A DNA stretch of 24,328 nucleotides from JBFGJY01 sp041576975. Its GTDB lineage: Bacteria; Pseudomonadota; Gammaproteobacteria; UBA4575. The DNA is taken from NCBI GenBank assembly GCA_041576975.1, contig JBFGJY010000035.1, forward strand, positions 1 to 24,328. Reading direction: 5' to 3'. Shown here piece by piece: positions 22,105 to 24,328 of this stretch (position 1 is its first letter; each line of letters begins with the position of its first letter). The notes beneath the pieces were generated by a model. It worked only from the letters and a program-made list of their open reading frames with translations, did no database searches and had not been told where the DNA came from. The translations under genes were made by a program, and so were the position numbers.

Positions 22105-22532
22105 ATCAAACCGAGCAAAATAAGTCCATAATTCGTGCGTTTGTTGACGCGATCAATGCACAAAATTTGGATATGCTAGACAATCTAGTGTCAATTGATT
22201 TTGTCAGGCATAGCTTTGCTGCGGGCGAGCCAGAGGTAAAGTGTCGTGGTGATCTGATTCAGTTTTTACGCACGCAGTTTAAAATTTTCCCCAAAGCAAA
22301 AGAAAATCTCTTAGATCTAGTCGCTGAGGGAAACAAAGTAGCAGCACGTCACCGTTTCAGGGGAACACAAATTGGCGCGATGGGGCCATATCCCGCTTCT
22401 GGCAGAGACATAGACATTGAATTTATTGCGATATATCGCCTAGAGGATGGTGTCATAGTCGAGGCTTGGGTCGAGTGGGATAACTATACATCTTTGAAAC
22501 AGCTTGGCCATTGTAATATAGCTTATTCCTAG
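22098..22532 (+). CDS. SnoaL-like ester cyclase / NTF2-fold protein
   Basis: A 144-residue SnoaL-like protein. The pattern KSIIRAFVDAINAQNLDMLDNLVSIDFVRH (9-38), then an insertion with GDLIQFLRTQFKIFPKAKEN, EGNKVAARHRFRGTQIG and the C-terminal IAIYRLEDGVIVEAWVEWDN is typical of the ester-cyclase-like SnoaL group found in many bacteria. The fold binds small hydrophobic molecules; no substrate can be named. No Shine-Dalgarno sequence precedes its ATG, which overlaps the end of the small CxxC peptide gene. A degenerate copy of the palindromic repeat lies about 30 bases after its stop, as for genes in the upstream array. Confidence 0.88.
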   Translation: MVDQTEQNKSIIRAFVDAINAQNLDMLDNLVSIDFVRHSFAAGEPEVKCRGDLIQFLRTQFKIFPKAKENLLDLVAEGNKVAARHRFRGTQIGAMGPYPASGRDIDIEFIAIYRLEDGVIVEAWVEWDNYTSLKQLGHCNIAYS

Positions 22533-22562
22533 AATGTATTTCTCACGAAAACTTTAAGTTTG

Positions 22563-22592
22563 CTATGACCACTTTTGACACAAAGTAGATAA
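22563..22592 (+). repeat. Interspersed palindromic repeat, copy 12 (degenerate)
   Basis: CTATGACCACTTTTGACACA followed by AAGTAGATAA keeps the ATGACC start and the CTTT/AAAG stem. It lies about 30 bases after the SnoaL-like gene, in the same orientation as all other copies. Confidence 0.55.
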
Positions 22593-22790
22593 CCAAGATA
22601 TCAACATTTTTAATTTTTTTTATCTGGATTTATTTTGAATAGAAGCCATAAAGCTGCTTGCGTAGAAATTTTTTGTGTGTATGCATACAACACAAATAAT
22701 TTAATAATTCGAAGTCCGTATTTGCTTTATTTCATCATTAAATAGACAGTATTAATGAATGTTAAAAATAATCACATATATGCTAATTAG

Positions 22791-22871
22791 GATTCACTCA
22801 TTTAACTACACGGATTGGCAGTGTCTGTTTAGAAATGTTTAGTTGGCCCATTAGATCCAATTGAGTGAATC
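22791..22871. repeat. 81-bp segment bounded by perfect 10-bp inverted repeats
   Basis: GATTCACTCA at 22791-22800 and its exact reverse complement TGAGTGAATC at 22862-22871 enclose 61 bases. The right arm ends 3 bases before the hydrolase ATG and would include its ribosome-binding region. It could be a leader hairpin, a regulator site pair, or a tiny mobile-element footprint. Confidence 0.5.
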
Positions 22872-22874
22872 TAA

Positions 22875-23717
22875 ATGAAATCATCCATAAGATTGGTTCT
22901 TTGTGTTTTATTAGTACTAGTAATGGCAAGTTCCTCACATGCATCTAAAAGGGAGTCTACCGTTTGTGGGTGGCTCAAGGAGAGACTTTATTTCAAAATC
23001 TGGAGTTCAGCCGCACCCGATCCAGATGAATCCAGGATTAAATCTTCTAAATATGTTGAAAATGTAAAATTTACGACATCTGATAGTAAAAAGCTGAACG
23101 GCTATGTATATCGTGCCCACAGTAATGAAAATGGAAAGATCAAGGCAAAAGGCTACATTCTAATGGCCCTCGGAAACGCGATGATCGCCGATCAAATGAT
23201 TGTCCACTTAAAAGGGTTTGCCGAGAATGGTTACGATGTATATATCTATGATTATCGAGGATATGGAGCTTCGGAAGGAAAAAGAAGAATCAATGCAATG
23301 ATCGAAGACTACAAGGAATTAATTCCATATCTCAATGAGCGTTATGAAAGAGAAATGTTGTATGGGATTTCACTTGGTGCTGCTGTTATCTTAAATGCAA
23401 TTGGATCTGGGGTTCAATTCGATAGAGCAGTTATAGATTCAAGTCCTAGTAAATTTTCCAATTATGGCTGTCCTGAGGAAATTGATCCGATTAATAATTT
23501 ACCAGAAGACGCTTCGAATATTTTGATTATTACCGGCCAGATTGATCGAGTGCTCAAGCCTGCTATGACGTCTGAACTTAGAGTTTTGGCAGAGCGTAGG
23601 GGTGCTAAAGTTTTCGATGGTAAAGACTACGCACACCCTTTTATGGATCTAGACTCTGCGATACATAAAGACAGAATGAGACGAATAATAAATTTTTTAA
23701 ACGGCGGGGGTGGTTAA
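22875..23717 (+). CDS. Exported alpha/beta hydrolase
   Basis: A 280-residue protein with a clear signal peptide (hydrophobic 5-18, cleavage-like SHA at 21-23), so periplasmic or secreted. The alpha/beta hydrolase core shows YDYRGYGASEG (125-135) after strand 4, the nucleophile elbow YGISLGAA with Ser166, the acid Asp224 in TGQIDRVLKP, and His254 in DYAHPFMD. This is the Abhd13/BEM46-like or serine-aminopeptidase-like subgroup. The substrate is unknown. A disulfide between Cys31 and Cys199 is possible. The right arm of a 10-bp inverted repeat ends 3 bases before the ATG and no standard Shine-Dalgarno sequence is visible, so initiation could depend on that structure. Confidence 0.9.
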   Translation: MKSSIRLVLCVLLVLVMASSSHASKRESTVCGWLKERLYFKIWSSAAPDPDESRIKSSKYVENVKFTTSDSKKLNGYVYRAHSNENGKIKAKGYILMALGNAMIADQMIVHLKGFAENGYDVYIYDYRGYGASEGKRRINAMIEDYKELIPYLNERYEREMLYGISLGAAVILNAIGSGVQFDRAVIDSSPSKFSNYGCPEEIDPINNLPEDASNILIITGQIDRVLKPAMTSELRVLAERRGAKVFDGKDYAHPFMDLDSAIHKDRMRRIINFLNGGGG

Positions 23718-23724
23718 GATTAGC

Positions 23725-23913
23725 ATGGAAAAAATAGATATAGACAAGTAAGCCTTTGTTTGTGCGTTAGGTGTCCTTGATGCCCTTGCTATTACTGAAT
23801 CTGATGTGACAGGTGATTCGGCAAGTGGGTACGACCGCACACGTATATTCGGCTTCATAAATTGGCAGACGAAGTTGCCGGGCTACGATGGTGTACTCGC
23901 TTGCAAGCGTTGA
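23725..23913 (+). pseudogene. Possible gene relic with in-frame stop
   Basis: An ATG frame reads MEKIDIDK, meets TAA at 23749-23751, then continues open for 53 codons (AFVCALGVLDALAITESDVT, later IFGFINWQTKLPGYDG, ending ACKR). The composition after the stop is protein-like and more GC-rich than its surroundings. It could be the remains of a small gene or a chance frame. No family is recognised. A comparable frame exists on the opposite strand, which lowers confidence. Confidence 0.25.
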
Positions 23914-23944
23914 TACACATGCTTTTACCAGACATTTGAAAGGT

Positions 23945-23973
23945 GGGCAGGGCATCATTTGATACCCCGCCCC
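23945..23973 (-). terminator. Possible hairpin terminator of the - strand DUF4440 gene
   Basis: GGGCAGGG (23945-23952) pairs with CCCCGCCC (one mismatch) across a 12-base loop. It lies 12-40 bases past the stop of the - strand gene. No long T-run follows on that strand, so it may be a weak terminator. Confidence 0.35.
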
Positions 23974-23984
23974 GTAAATCTACC

Positions 23985-24328
23985 TCAGTTCCAGATATGC
24001 AAATGGGCCTTTAAGCCGCCGTCGCTTTGTTTCTGATAGATATTGACGACTTTGCCGCCATATTCTTTCTCATCACCTCCTGTGAGGCTCCAATTCGCAG
24101 TCTCCCAGACAATGTCACCACTTTCCTTCACATCAATCATCTCAAGTTTGTGGTTCGTGGCACCGCTGTCGATAAAGCCCTGGAAAAGCGCCTGAATTTC
24201 AGCTTGCCCATTAGCAACGTTGCCATCGCCCGTGACGACCCTACCATCTTCGGCATAGAGCGCTGCCACCGCTACCGCATCGCCTTTATTGAATGACTCG
24301 TCCCACTTAGCATTTAGCATACGGACAG
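23985..24328 (-). CDS. DUF4440/SgcJ-like NTF2-fold protein (5' end cut by window edge)
   Basis: The visible part encodes LNAKWDESFNKGDAVAVAAL, then YAEDGRVVTGDGNVANGQAE, LFQGFIDSG, SGDIVWETANWSL and GGKVVNIYQKQSDGGLKAHLHIWN. This is the DUF4440/SgcJ-EcaC type of NTF2-like domain, in which the N-x-x-W-x-x-x-x-N-x-G-D and Y-x-x-D/E-G blocks are typical. The first ATG is at 24320, but the frame stays open to the window edge and family members usually have 20-40 more N-terminal residues, often including a signal peptide, so the gene is probably incomplete here. Ligand and function unknown. It is the only - strand gene in the right half of the window. Confidence 0.82.
   Translation of the reverse strand, partial: VRMLNAKWDESFNKGDAVAVAALYAEDGRVVTGDGNVANGQAEIQALFQGFIDSGATNHKLEMIDVKESGDIVWETANWSLTGGDEKEYGGKVVNIYQKQSDGGLKAHLHIWN

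Larger units (their letters stand above)
22533..22874. other. Intergenic region before the alpha/beta hydrolase gene
   Basis: About 340 AT-rich bases. It holds a degenerate palindromic-repeat copy (22563-22592) and an 81-base segment bounded by a perfect 10-bp inverted repeat (22791-22871) ending just before the next start codon. No gene is seen. Confidence 0.5.

Overview
The window looks like a chromosomal segment of a low-GC, probably aerobic and aquatic gammaproteobacterium. Evidence for this: a tRNA-Cys/tRNA-Leu(UAA) pair with encoded CCA ends in the order known from the enterobacterial glyW-cysT-leuZ operon; a lipid gene set (SDR, FAD oxidoreductase, DUF1365, CFA-like methyltransferase, DUF2878, DUF3833) known from Vibrio/Shewanella-type genomes; a Tat-exported HiPIP; and dps/ahpC/glutathione-peroxidase peroxide defence. 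The species cannot be named from the sequence alone.

Layout. (1) 1-2001, + strand: a 52-aa membrane peptide, Dps, AhpC and an exported glutathione peroxidase, forming an antioxidant block. (2) 2454-4027, - strand: an unusual SlyD-like/methyltransferase fusion followed by a HiPIP. (3) 4099-5797, - strand: an OmpR-type response regulator and a histidine kinase with almost no periplasmic domain. (4) 5991-12128, + strand, divergent from the regulator pair: an eight-gene operon with mostly overlapping genes (chalcone-isomerase-like, DUF3833 lipoprotein, NTF2-like, SDR, FAD oxidoreductase, DUF1365, CFA-like methyltransferase, DUF2878), probably a membrane-lipid modification pathway. Three TTAA half-sites phased at 11 bp lie before it and are the likely response-regulator operator. 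(5) 12129-13000: a decayed tRNA-Cys, a terminator, then intact tRNA-Cys and tRNA-Leu. (6) 13182-17486: an array of mostly small + strand genes (a frameshifted exported protein, DUF3565, unknowns, a small alarmone hydrolase, an aminotransferase) in which copies of one short palindromic repeat, all in the same orientation, separate almost every gene. No integrase is present. (7) 17700-19074: a visibly GC-richer patch with a DUF4105 membrane protein, then a truncated tRNA-Leu remnant. (8) 19414-24328: phosphoglucomutase, a DUF502 membrane protein, a half zinc-ribbon peptide coupled to a SnoaL-like protein, an exported alpha/beta hydrolase, a possible gene relic, and a DUF4440-like gene cut by the window edge.

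The most notable points are the repeat-punctuated gene array, the lipid operon paired with a two-component system where related clusters use RpoE-ChrR, the altered bicarbonate pocket of its CFA-like enzyme, and the SlyD-methyltransferase/HiPIP pair. All functional calls come from reading motifs by eye; no database search was run.
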